NCBI GenBank assembly: GCA_029261875.1
Contig: JAJDAL010000024.1
Span: 186,001-250,000 of the forward strand
Source of the DNA: Deltaproteobacteria bacterium
GTDB taxonomy: Bacteria; Myxococcota_A; UBA9160; JAJDAL01
Reading direction: 5' to 3'
DNA length: 64,000 nucleotides
This document shows, piece after piece, positions 44,078 through 52,320 of this stretch (positions within the stretch are counted from its first letter, which is position 1; each line of letters begins with the position of its first letter). A program made the position numbers and the translations under genes. The notes under the pieces were generated by a model, which had not been told where the DNA came from, did not search any database, and worked only from the letters and a program-made list of their open reading frames with translations.

Positions 44078-44935
44078 CTAGCGGCGATCCGGGTCGGAAA
44101 TTCCCAACATGCGCGCCACCTGTTGGGCGCACAAGCCCGTGCTCGGCAGCGACACACCGAGCTTGCGCCCGACGTCCAGTGCCAGACTCAGATCTTTCTC
44201 GGCCAGGTGCATGGTGGGAATGAAGCGACTCTTGAGAAATTCGTTGTCGGGATCTTTTTCGAGGGCATTGCGGCCCGCCAGCATGAGTCGGGCGTTGTCG
44301 TTCATGATCCAACTGAGCACGCGGTGGAGGGTCTCGCGTTCGAGTCCCGATTTCTCCGCCAGCTTTTCGGCATCCACGAACGCTTGCCAGGCCTGGAACT
44401 GAACCAGGTTGTTACAGAGTTTCGCAACCGCCCCCAAACCGACGTCACCGCACTCGGTGATTTCTTCGGCGGAACATTCGAGGACCGGGCGGCTGCGCTC
44501 GAGCGCTTTGGAATCGCCACCCACCATGTAGCGGAGCTTTCCCTCGGCTGCGCGCGCCGGTCCTCCGGTCATCTGGGCGTCGATGACGTGCACACCCTGG
44601 GCGGAAGCCAGTTTCGCGAGCCGGCGGGCCGTGTCGGGATGGATCGTGCTGTGGATCGCAATGATGCTGTCCGCGCGCGCGCTCGAGAGAATCCCGTCTT
44701 CACCCGCAATCACCGCTTCGGTTCCCACGTCGTCGACCACGCAGACACCGATCCATTCGCAGCGTTCGCCGAGCTCTCGGGCGCTGCTTGCGGCTTTGGC
44801 ACCGTGCTCGACCAATTCTGCGACGGGTTCCGGCCGCAGATCGTAGACGAGGGTTTCGAAGGGACCGTCGCACAGGCGCTTCGCCATGGGAGCGCCGATG
44901 GTTCCGAGGCCTACGAAGCCGACGGTTCGAATCAT
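44078..44935 (-). CDS. 3-hydroxyisobutyrate-dehydrogenase-family oxidoreductase
   Basis: 285 residues from ATG 44935 behind GGGAGGAAA, overlapping the TetR stop by ATGA; the long frame to 45403 is a TetR shadow. The Rossmann start VGFVGLGTIGAPMAKRL, the substrate-side TGGPARAAEG (position of the family TGG motif) and the catalytic Lys in GAVAKLCNN are present. Family members oxidise beta-hydroxy acids with NAD(P). A protein of the same family (Rv0770) lies in the M. tuberculosis cyp51 neighbourhood, which fits its place here between TetR and P450. Confidence 0.85.
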   Translation of the reverse strand: MIRTVGFVGLGTIGAPMAKRLCDGPFETLVYDLRPEPVAELVEHGAKAASSARELGERCEWIGVCVVDDVGTEAVIAGEDGILSSARADSIIAIHSTIHPDTARRLAKLASAQGVHVIDAQMTGGPARAAEGKLRYMVGGDSKALERSRPVLECSAEEITECGDVGLGAVAKLCNNLVQFQAWQAFVDAEKLAEKSGLERETLHRVLSWIMNDNARLMLAGRNALEKDPDNEFLKSRFIPTMHLAEKDLSLALDVGRKLGVSLPSTGLCAQQVARMLGISDPDRR

Positions 44936-45585
44936 GTCTTTCCTCCCGCCAGCTCGCGCGCGAGCACGTCTCTCAAGAGCTGGATTTCTTCCGGCTGGAT
45001 CTGGGCCTGCTCGCCTTCGAGCATCAGAGTAGACGCCAAACCCTGTAGGGTCGAAACCGTGTAGTGCTCGAGCACGACGTGACGCCGGCGCGAGATCCGT
45101 GCGTCGTGGAAGAGTCGCATCCAGATGCGGTCCCAGGCCAGGAACATTTCCCGCTGCCAATTCGGAGCCGGGCCCGACGCGTCGCCGCGACTGTAGTGGA
45201 GCAGGATCTCGAAAGTGGATCGGTATTCCGCGCTGGCGAAATGCTGCCAAGCGCCGTCGACGAAGAGCGCCGCGCGTTCCTGCAGCGTGGAACTCTCCAC
45301 GGGGATGTCTTCGAGACGCGCCGCGAATCGATTGAAGGAGTCTTCCAACACGGCGACCAGGATTCCGTCCTTGTCGCCGAAGTGATGTTGAACCGCGCCC
45401 CACGTCACACCGGCCCGGCGCGTGATCTCGACCGCGGTGGTGCGCTGGAAGCCGAGTTCGGAAACCGAATCGAACACCGCCTGAATCACGCGGGCGCGGG
45501 TTTCGGCGGTCCGCTCGGCGTGGGTCCGGCGTTCTCGCGCCCGTACAGGGAGTTGAATTCGCTGGGCTTTCTCGGGTCGCGCCAT
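44932..45585 (-). CDS. TetR-family transcriptional regulator
   Basis: 217 residues with AGGAGAA before ATG. After a basic N-terminal arm, the HTH reads TAVEITRRAGVTWGAVQHHFGDK (about residues 48-70), with HHFGDKDGIL as the typical end. The C-terminal helices form the ligand-binding domain (FASAEYRSTFEILLHYSRG). It is the first gene of the minus-strand operon and divergent from the P450/CYP51 operon, with an inverted repeat in the 62-base gap. It is therefore the likely controller of both operons. The inducer is probably a substrate of the P450 enzymes. Confidence 0.88.
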   Translation of the reverse strand: MARPEKAQRIQLPVRARERRTHAERTAETRARVIQAVFDSVSELGFQRTTAVEITRRAGVTWGAVQHHFGDKDGILVAVLEDSFNRFAARLEDIPVESSTLQERAALFVDGAWQHFASAEYRSTFEILLHYSRGDASGPAPNWQREMFLAWDRIWMRLFHDARISRRRHVVLEHYTVSTLQGLASTLMLEGEQAQIQPEEIQLLRDVLARELAGGKT

Positions 45586-45604
45586 TTCTCCTAGGCTACG
45601 TGAA

Positions 45605-45638
45605 ATTTACATTGCACACAATATGTAAATGGTATAGA
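45605..45638 (+). promoter_or_regulatory. divergent operator and extended -10 promoter of the P450/CYP51 operon
   Basis: ATTTACAT (45605-45612) and ATGTAAAT (45623-45630) form a perfect inverted repeat with a ten-base spacer, in AT-rich DNA between the TetR and P450 starts. Directly next to it is TGGTATAGA, an extended -10 (45630-45638). Transcription would start near 45645, only about three bases before the P450 GTG, so the mRNA is almost leaderless. Confidence 0.65.
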
Positions 45639-45647
45639 ACTCGATTC

Positions 45648-46868
45648 GTGACGCCCCCGGAAGCCAGCGCTGGGACGGCCCGCCCGCCGGAGCCGACCTT
45701 CAACCCCTACGACTGGGCGACCCACGAAGACCCCTATCCCCTCTACCGGGCCCTGCGCGACCGCGCCCCCTGTTACTACAACGCGGACTTCGATTTCTGG
45801 GCGCTCTCCCGCTACGACGACGTGCTGGCGGGCTTCCGCGACCCGGAGCGACTGTCGAACGCCCAGGGCGTTGCGCTGGAACGCGAACAGATCCTGGAAG
45901 CGCAGGCCGTGATGTCGTTTCTCGCCATGGATCCGCCGCGCCACGGGCGCATCCGTACCCTGGTCAGCCGCGGTTTTACGCCGCGCCGGGTTCGCGATCT
46001 CGAACCGCGAATCCGCGCGCTCGCGGTCCACTACATCGAAGCCTTCCGCGACCGCGGGGAGTGCGACTTCATCGCAGAGTTTGCGGGCAAGCTCCCCATG
46101 GACGTGATCTCCGAGATGTTGGGCGTCCCCAAACAGGACCGCGACACCCTGCGCACCTGGGCGGATCTCGTGGTTCACCGCGAAGCGGGCAAAGAAGCCG
46201 TTCCGCCCGAAGGACTCGCGGCCGCCGCCAACATGCTGCGCTATTTCGCGGAACACGTGACTGCGCGGCGCGCGCGGCCGGTCGACGACGACCTGACGGG
46301 GGCGCTGATCGAAGCCGAGCTCGACGGCGACCGTCTCGACGATCGCGACATCATCGCTTTTCTCTTTCTGATGGTGATCGCGGGCAATGAAACCACCACC
46401 AAATTGTTGGGCAATGCGCTCTATTGGGCATCTCGCTTTCCCGACCAGCGGGAGAAGCTCTACGCCGACCCCAATCGCATTCCCAATTGGGTGGAGGAAA
46501 CCCTGCGCTTCGACCCGTCGTCCCAACTGATTGCCCGCACGGCGAGCTGTGACATCGAGATCCACGAGAAGAAGATTCCAGCGGGTGCGCGGGTGGCGCT
46601 CTTGATCGGCTCCGCCAATCGCGATGAGCGCTATTGGGACAAGCCCGATGTCTACGACGTCGACCGCAATACCGCGGGCTCCCTGGGCTTCGGACAGGGA
46701 ACGCATTTCTGCCTTGGCGCCTCCCTCGCGCGGCTCGAAGGCATCGTGGCCCTGGAGGAAATTCAGCGCCGACTCCCGGAGTGGAACGTTCGCGAAGAGG
46801 GCCTGGCGCGCATTCATTCGAGCAACGTACGCGGCTTCGCCGCCATGCCCCTCGAGTTTCGCGCGTGA
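45648..46868 (+). CDS. cytochrome P450 (first gene of CYP51 operon)
   Basis: 406 residues from GTG 45648; the frame reaches 45600 through the operator, so the later start is chosen. Motifs: AGNETT (245-250), EETLR (283-287) and FGQGTHFCLG with heme Cys355. It shares the N-terminal DFWALSR motif and a C-terminal HSSNVRGF with the P450 at 50714, so the two are paralogues. Such N-termini occur in mycobacterial P450s; CYP123 occupies the matching place near cyp51 in M. tuberculosis. It overlaps the SDR gene by GTGA. The substrate is unknown. Confidence 0.88.
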   Translation: MTPPEASAGTARPPEPTFNPYDWATHEDPYPLYRALRDRAPCYYNADFDFWALSRYDDVLAGFRDPERLSNAQGVALEREQILEAQAVMSFLAMDPPRHGRIRTLVSRGFTPRRVRDLEPRIRALAVHYIEAFRDRGECDFIAEFAGKLPMDVISEMLGVPKQDRDTLRTWADLVVHREAGKEAVPPEGLAAAANMLRYFAEHVTARRARPVDDDLTGALIEAELDGDRLDDRDIIAFLFLMVIAGNETTTKLLGNALYWASRFPDQREKLYADPNRIPNWVEETLRFDPSSQLIARTASCDIEIHEKKIPAGARVALLIGSANRDERYWDKPDVYDVDRNTAGSLGFGQGTHFCLGASLARLEGIVALEEIQRRLPEWNVREEGLARIHSSNVRGFAAMPLEFRA

Positions 46869-47638
46869 GCGAACCGGGGAAGCCTGCGCGCACGGTGCTC
46901 GTCACCGGTGCGTCGTCGGGTTTCGGCGCCGCCATTGCGCGCGATCTGGCGGCGCTCGGTTGGCCCGTCGCGTTGGGGGCGCGCCGCGTCGACAAACTCG
47001 ACGCCGTAGCCAAGGCGATCCAAGACGCCGGCGGAAAAGCCTTCGCCCATCCGCTCGATGTGACGGACCGGGACTCCATCGATGCCTTCGTGCACGCCGC
47101 CGAAACGTCGCTGGGCCCCGCCGATGTGGTGATCAGCAACGCCGGTGTGGGGATCCCGGGGTTGGCGCACGAAGTTTCGCCGGATGCCTGGCGAACGGAG
47201 ATCGATACCAACCTCTTGGGACCCATGCTGCTGGCCCGGCGCGTGCTTCCGGCGTTGATCGAACGCCGGCGAGGCGACATCGTGTTCGTCACTTCACTCA
47301 ACGCGACGCAACCGCGACCGTTCCAGAGCGGCTACAGCGCGGCGAAGGCCGGGCTCGAGAACTTCGCGCAAACCCTCAAGCTGGAACTCGAAGGCACCGG
47401 CGTGCGTTCGACCATCGTCCGCCCGGGCCCCTCCCAGACCGAGATGGGCTGGGACTGGGATCCCGAGCTCGTGAAACCCATGTTGAAATCCTGGAAGCGT
47501 TTTGGCGTATTGCGTCATCACCGGTTTCTGCAGCCGGAAGACGTCGCAGGCGCCGTGCGCAGCGTCGTGACCGCGCCAACGGGTACCCATCTCGACCTGG
47601 TTCAAATCAACCCCGAAGCTCCTCTCGAGGAGAGCTAG
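46865..47638 (+). CDS. SDR-family oxidoreductase (CYP51 operon)
   Basis: 257 residues from GTG in a GTGA overlap with the P450 stop. Cofactor loop TGASSGFG (14-21), SNAG in place of NNAG, Ser in VTSLNA, and YSAAK (Tyr157, Lys161). The GARRVDKLDA segment after the second strand has Arg-Arg, which favours NADP. After the catalytic Lys, a PGPSQTEMGWDWDPE loop is longer than usual and may shape the substrate pocket. It likely oxidises the alcohol made by a P450, or reduces the ketone. An SDR also lies next to cyp51 in mycobacteria (Rv0765c). Confidence 0.85.
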   Translation: MSEPGKPARTVLVTGASSGFGAAIARDLAALGWPVALGARRVDKLDAVAKAIQDAGGKAFAHPLDVTDRDSIDAFVHAAETSLGPADVVISNAGVGIPGLAHEVSPDAWRTEIDTNLLGPMLLARRVLPALIERRRGDIVFVTSLNATQPRPFQSGYSAAKAGLENFAQTLKLELEGTGVRSTIVRPGPSQTEMGWDWDPELVKPMLKSWKRFGVLRHHRFLQPEDVAGAVRSVVTAPTGTHLDLVQINPEAPLEES

Positions 47639-47646
47639 GACGCCCC

Positions 47647-49125
47647 ATGGCCTTGATCGCCCTCGCCCCGGAAACCCGCAACACCATCGACGGAAAACTC
47701 GTGGCCGCCAGCAACGGCGCCACCTTCGAGAACATCAACCCGGCGACGGAAGAAGCGATCGGCACCTGCGCGGACGGGACCAAGGAAGACATGGAGTCCG
47801 CCATCGCAGCGGCGCGACGCGCCTTCGATGAAACCGCGTGGTCGACGGATCCCGCGTTCCGAAAGCGCTGCCTCGAGCAACTTCTACAGGCGTTGCGGGA
47901 AGAGAAGGAACAATTGCGTTCCATCGTGGTCGCCGAGGCCGGCGCGCCGGTGAGTACGACTCCGTTCATGCAGATCGACGACCCGATCGAAATGGTCTCG
48001 TACTGGGCCGAAAAGGCGGGCAGTTATGCGTACGAGACCCCACTCGAACCCATTCCCTTCATGGGGCGCCCCCAACGCCGCCTCCAACTCCGGGAACCGG
48101 TCGGCGTGGTGGGCGCCATCACGCCCTGGAACGTGCCCTTCTATCTCAATATCGCGAAGATCGGCCCGGCCCTGGCGGCGGGTTGCAGCGTGGTTTTGAA
48201 ACCCGCGCCGGACACGCCCTGGTCCGCCACCCACCTCGGTCGTGTGATCACCGAGAACACCGACATCCCCGACGGGGTCGTCAACATCGTCGCCTCCCTC
48301 GATCACCGCCTGGGCGAACTCCTGACGACGGATCCGCGCGTCGACCTCGTCACCTTCACCGGCTCGACCGCCACCGGGCGACGCGTGATGGAATGCGCGG
48401 CGAGCAGCGTGAAGAAGGTGTTTCTCGAACTCGGCGGCAAGTCCGCCACGGTGGTGCTCGACGATGCGGACTTCAATCTGGCACTCGCCTTCAGCGCCAT
48501 GACGTGCGTGCACGGCGGCCAAGGCTGCGCGATCACCACCCGCCTGCTGCTGCCGCGTTCCCGCTACGAAGAGGGACTCGCCATCGTGAAAGCGGCGTTC
48601 GAAAATTGGAAATACGGCGACCCCACGGACCCCGCAAATCTCCAGGGGCCCCAGGTGAGCAAGCGACAACAGCAACGCGTACTCGAATACATCGAGAAGG
48701 GCGTGCGCGAGGGCGCGCGCGTGGTCGTGGGAGGCGGAGTTCCCGCGCAGCTCGAACGGGGCTTCTACGTCGAACCCACACTGCTCGCGGATGTCGATCC
48801 GGACTCCACCGTCGCCCAGGAGGAGATCTTCGGGCCGGTTCTGTCGGTCATCCCCTTCGAAGACGATGACGATGCGGTTCGCATCGCGAACCATTCCATC
48901 TACGGACTCTCCGGCGCCATCCATTCGGCCAGCGAAGCGCGCACCCTCGCCGTCGCGCGCCGAATTCGAACCGGCACCCTCGCCTGCAACGGCGGTCAAT
49001 GGTTCCACGTCGACACGCCCTTCGGCGGTTACAAACAGAGCGGACTCGGGCGCGAAAACGGCGTCCAGGGATTCGAGGAATATCTCGAAACCAAAATCGT
49101 CGCCCTCCCGGAGACGAAGTCATGA
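47647..49125 (+). CDS. aldehyde dehydrogenase (AldA-like, CYP51 operon)
   Basis: 492 residues, full family length, with an AGGA behind the SDR stop. Marks: ITPWNVPFYLN, FTGSTATGR, general base Glu261 in LELGGKS and catalytic Cys294 in HGGQGC. The C-terminal FGGYKQSGLGRENG is the usual oligomer and cofactor segment. It would turn an aldehyde into a carboxylic acid, following P450 and SDR steps. The M. tuberculosis cyp51 neighbourhood has an aldehyde dehydrogenase, AldA (Rv0768). The stop overlaps the CYP51 start by ATGA, so both are translated together. Confidence 0.88.
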   Translation: MALIALAPETRNTIDGKLVAASNGATFENINPATEEAIGTCADGTKEDMESAIAAARRAFDETAWSTDPAFRKRCLEQLLQALREEKEQLRSIVVAEAGAPVSTTPFMQIDDPIEMVSYWAEKAGSYAYETPLEPIPFMGRPQRRLQLREPVGVVGAITPWNVPFYLNIAKIGPALAAGCSVVLKPAPDTPWSATHLGRVITENTDIPDGVVNIVASLDHRLGELLTTDPRVDLVTFTGSTATGRRVMECAASSVKKVFLELGGKSATVVLDDADFNLALAFSAMTCVHGGQGCAITTRLLLPRSRYEEGLAIVKAAFENWKYGDPTDPANLQGPQVSKRQQQRVLEYIEKGVREGARVVVGGGVPAQLERGFYVEPTLLADVDPDSTVAQEEIFGPVLSVIPFEDDDDAVRIANHSIYGLSGAIHSASEARTLAVARRIRTGTLACNGGQWFHVDTPFGGYKQSGLGRENGVQGFEEYLETKIVALPETKS

Positions 49126-50705
49126 GCGCGCCGCCGCGCGCTTCCGGTGCCCTGCCGTTCCTGGGACATCTACTGGCTTTGCGGCGCTCTCCGATCGCCC
49201 TACTGCAACGCGTCCACGACGAATGCGGTGAAATCGGTGAGATCAAACTGGCCGGCCAAGCCGTCGCGATGATGTACGGCGAGGAAGCACACGAAGCGTT
49301 CTTCCGGGCTTCCGATGAACAGCTCGACCAGGCCTCGGCGTACCCCTTCATGACGCCGATCTTCGGTCCGGGCGTGGTGTTCGACGCGACCCCCGAGCAA
49401 CGCAAGCAGGCCCTTCGCAATCAATCCCTGCGCGACAAGTTCATGCGCGGCCACGCCGAACGCATCGCCCTCGAAACCGAGCGCATGATCGAAAACTGGG
49501 GCGATTCCGGAGAAATCGACCTGCTCGACTTCTTCGCCGAACTCACCCTCTACACCTCGAGTGCGAGCTTGATCGGCCAGGAGTTTCGCGAAGAACTCAC
49601 ACCGGAGTTCGCGACACTCTTTCACGAGCTCGAGAAGGGCACGGACGCCTTTGCGTACGTGAACCCCTACTTACCGCTTCCCAGCTTCCGCCAGCGCGAC
49701 CGCGCGCGCCGACGCCTGGTGGCGCTCATCGAGGGCATCATCGAGCGCCGCAAGCACGACGATCGCAAGACCAGTGACCTGGTCTTCATCTTGACCCAAT
49801 TGCGCAACGAGGACGGAACGCCCCGCTACAGCGCGGATCAGATCACCGGGATGTTCATTTCCATGATGTTCGCAGGACATCACACGACCTCCGGTACCGC
49901 GGCCTGGACGTTGATCGAACTCCTGCGCAATCCGGGCGTGTGCGAATCCGTCGTAAAGGAGCTGGATGGGCTCTACGCCGATGGGCGGGAGGTCAGCTAC
50001 CAGGCCCTGCGCGACATTCCGGAACTCGAACGCACCTTGAAAGAAACCCTTCGCCTGCATCCGCCGCTCATCATCTTGATGCGCAAAGTCCAACAGGCCT
50101 TCCAATACAAAGACTGGGAAGTTCCCGTGGGACAGACCGTCGCCGTCTCTCCCGCCATAGCCAACCGCATGCCCGAATCCTTTCCGGACCCCGAGCGCTT
50201 CGATCCCGATCGCTACAGGCCGGGCCGAGACGAGGACAAGCAGAGTTTCGCCTGGATCCCCTTCGGCGCAGGACGCCATCGCTGTGTCGGGGCCGCCTTC
50301 GCGATGATTCAATTGAAGGCGATCTTCAGCGTGCTGCTGCGCCGCTATCGCTTCGAACTGGCCCAGGCACCGGCGACCTACCGCAACGACCATTCGAAAA
50401 TGGTCGTGCAACTCCAGCAACCGTGTCGCGTTCGCTACCGCGCGCGAACCGCAAGCAGCGAGGACCGCGCCCAACCCGAGGCCCGCTCGGAGAGCGTCGC
50501 CGGAAACGCGCGCGTCGCGGTGGACCTCGATCTCTGTCAGGGACACGCGGTGTGCGTCAACGAGTGTCCCGAGATCTTCGCCTTCGACGACGAAGCGATG
50601 AAGGTTCGCCTTCTGCGGGAAGATGTACCTTCAGCGTTGCGCGCCAAGGCAGACGCCGCGGTCAAGTACTGTCCGACGCGAGCGCTTTCGATCGAGAACG
50701 ATTAG
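49122..50705 (+). CDS. cyp51: CYP51 (sterol 14alpha-demethylase family) fused to a C-terminal ferredoxin
   Basis: 527 residues. Residues 1-443 are a CYP51: the B-helix signature AYPFMTPIFGPGVVFDA (73-89), the I-helix GHHTTS (252-257), ExxR in KETLR, and heme loop FGAGRHRCVG with Cys388. These match mycobacterial CYP51 nearly word for word. After a linker of about 20 residues (Ser/Glu/Ala-rich), residues 464-527 form a ferredoxin with Cys472, Cys478, Cys482 and Cys517 (CQGHAVC, ECPEIF, CPTRAL). The same fusion is known from Methylococcus capsulatus. CYP51 removes the 14-methyl group of sterols, but a non-sterol substrate is possible because no sterol gene is nearby. It starts in an ATGA overlap. 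Confidence 0.92.
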   Translation: MSAPPRASGALPFLGHLLALRRSPIALLQRVHDECGEIGEIKLAGQAVAMMYGEEAHEAFFRASDEQLDQASAYPFMTPIFGPGVVFDATPEQRKQALRNQSLRDKFMRGHAERIALETERMIENWGDSGEIDLLDFFAELTLYTSSASLIGQEFREELTPEFATLFHELEKGTDAFAYVNPYLPLPSFRQRDRARRRLVALIEGIIERRKHDDRKTSDLVFILTQLRNEDGTPRYSADQITGMFISMMFAGHHTTSGTAAWTLIELLRNPGVCESVVKELDGLYADGREVSYQALRDIPELERTLKETLRLHPPLIILMRKVQQAFQYKDWEVPVGQTVAVSPAIANRMPESFPDPERFDPDRYRPGRDEDKQSFAWIPFGAGRHRCVGAAFAMIQLKAIFSVLLRRYRFELAQAPATYRNDHSKMVVQLQQPCRVRYRARTASSEDRAQPEARSESVAGNARVAVDLDLCQGHAVCVNECPEIFAFDDEAMKVRLLREDVPSALRAKADAAVKYCPTRALSIEND

Positions 50706-50713
50706 GAGGAAAC

Positions 50714-51901
50714 ATGGAATACGATCCCTACTCCTACGAAATCGACGAAGACCCGTACCCCGCCTACCGCTGGTTGCGCGATGAGGAGCCCGCCTATTAC
50801 AACGAGCGGCTCGACTTCTGGGCGCTGTCGCGTTTCGACGATTGCCACCAGGCCTTCATCGATTGGAAGACCTTCAGCTCCGCGCGCGGGACGGTGCTGG
50901 AACTCATGGACAAGGACATCGGCGGCCCGCTCATCATCTTCATGGACCCGCCGCGCCAGACCCGCTTGCGCAACCTGGTGAGCAAAGTCTTCACGCCGCG
51001 CCGCATCGCGGAACTCGAACCCCGGATCCGCGAGATCGCCGTGGAACACCTGGACCCGCTCCTGGGTCGCGGACGCTGCGACATCGTGAAGGAGTTCACC
51101 GCCAAACTTCCGATGGACGTCATCAGCTCCCTGCTGGGAATTCCCAAGGAGGATCGCGACGAAGTTCGCGGTTGGTCGAACGACGTACTCCACCGGGACC
51201 CGGACAGCTCCGAGCTTCCCCAACGCGCCATCGATGGCATGCGGGACCTGTTCGAATACATGGATGGCTTCCTGGCCTCGCGCCGACGCCGTCCCCAGGA
51301 CGACATGATGAGCCACTTGATCCAGGCCGAGGTGGCGGACGAGGACGGCACCCTCACGCGCCTCTCGGATCTCGAGATCAAGTCCTTCATCAATCTCCTC
51401 GCCACGGCGGGCAACGAGACGGTCACCAAGCTACTGGGCACGGCTTACTACTGGCTTTGGCGGCTGCCGGAAGAGCGCAAACGGCTGCTCGCGGACCCGC
51501 GTCGCATCCCCGGCGCCGTACTCGAAACGCTGCGCTACGACCCCCCCTCGCAATACCAGGGGCGAACGACCACGCGGGAGGTCGAACTTCACGGCAAGAC
51601 GATCCCAGCGGGCGCCAAGGTATTGATCATCAACGCCGCCTCGGGTCGCGACGAGCGCAAGTACCCGGACCCGGACCGCTTCGACGTGGAGCGCCGCTTC
51701 GACCACCACCTCAATTTCGGCCACGGGCACCACGTGTGTCTGGGCAAGAACCTGGCGCTGCTCGAATCGAGAATCGCCCTCGAAGAATTCCTGAAGCGGT
51801 TTCCCGAATACGCCATTCCCGAGGACGGCTTCGAGCGCATGCACTCGAGCAACGTGCGCGGCTTCTCGGGCCTCGAGCTCAGCTACGCGTCCGGCGGCTG
51901 A
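50714..51901 (+). CDS. cytochrome P450 (after CYP51-ferredoxin)
   Basis: 395 residues, with TTAGGAGGAAAC giving a strong ribosome site eight bases after the CYP51 stop. Motifs: AGNETV (232-237), where the second Thr of the usual AGxxTT is Val, ETLR (271-274) and FGHGHHVCLG with heme Cys342. It is a paralogue of the P450 at 45648 (shared DFWALSR and HSSNVRGF). It may take electrons from the ferredoxin fused to CYP51. The substrate is unknown; a sequential oxidation with CYP51 is suggested by gene order alone. Confidence 0.87.
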   Translation: MEYDPYSYEIDEDPYPAYRWLRDEEPAYYNERLDFWALSRFDDCHQAFIDWKTFSSARGTVLELMDKDIGGPLIIFMDPPRQTRLRNLVSKVFTPRRIAELEPRIREIAVEHLDPLLGRGRCDIVKEFTAKLPMDVISSLLGIPKEDRDEVRGWSNDVLHRDPDSSELPQRAIDGMRDLFEYMDGFLASRRRRPQDDMMSHLIQAEVADEDGTLTRLSDLEIKSFINLLATAGNETVTKLLGTAYYWLWRLPEERKRLLADPRRIPGAVLETLRYDPPSQYQGRTTTREVELHGKTIPAGAKVLIINAASGRDERKYPDPDRFDVERRFDHHLNFGHGHHVCLGKNLALLESRIALEEFLKRFPEYAIPEDGFERMHSSNVRGFSGLELSYASGG

Positions 51902-51907
51902 CCCGCG

Positions 51908-52183
51908 GTGGATTCATCGGCACTGCTGCTGTTCGTGTTCGCCACCCATCTCCCATTCTTCCTTTGGAAGTACAAACAGACGGGGCAACCCCGCTTCGCC
52001 GCGACTTCCGTGACCTTCGCCCTGCTCACCCTCACCTACGGGGTCCGTCTCTTCGCGCCCGAAGCGACCCTGGGCGACACCCCGCTCTACATGTGGATCC
52101 GAATTCCCGCCTGGATCGCCGCGACCCTCAGCATTGGATTGCTGATTCGACACTTCGCGAAACGGCGGAGTGTCATCCAATAG
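51908..52183 (+). CDS. small membrane protein of the P450 operon
   Basis: 91 residues from GTG, six bases after the P450 stop. Three hydrophobic segments are visible (about 4-19, 30-48, 62-82), joined by KYKQTGQPR and a loop with WIRIPAW. The C-terminus is basic. No known family was recognised. As the last gene of the operon it could help a hydrophobic substrate or the P450 enzymes associate with the membrane, but this is only a guess. The lack of a strong ribosome site lowers certainty. Confidence 0.55.
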   Translation: MDSSALLLFVFATHLPFFLWKYKQTGQPRFAATSVTFALLTLTYGVRLFAPEATLGDTPLYMWIRIPAWIAATLSIGLLIRHFAKRRSVIQ

Positions 52184-52320
52184 CGGTTCGAGAATCCGTC
52201 TCCTGCGAAGGCCCCCAGTGCCCGTAGCGGCCTGCGGAAGAAGTAGCGGGAGGCGGAGATTCATTATAAATATTCGATAGTTACGAATTCCTTTCGCGCA
52301 CCGAAAGGGATCCCTCCGGG

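Noticed and set aside
45600-45647. N-terminal extension of the P450 from ATG 45600
   Set aside because: It would place the start inside the inverted repeat and upstream of the extended -10; the added residues do not resemble P450 N-termini.
49122-50705. Sterol-biosynthesis cluster around CYP51
   Set aside because: No squalene epoxidase, cyclase, sterol reductase or methyltransferase of that pathway is visible nearby; only the CYP51 family identity is supported.
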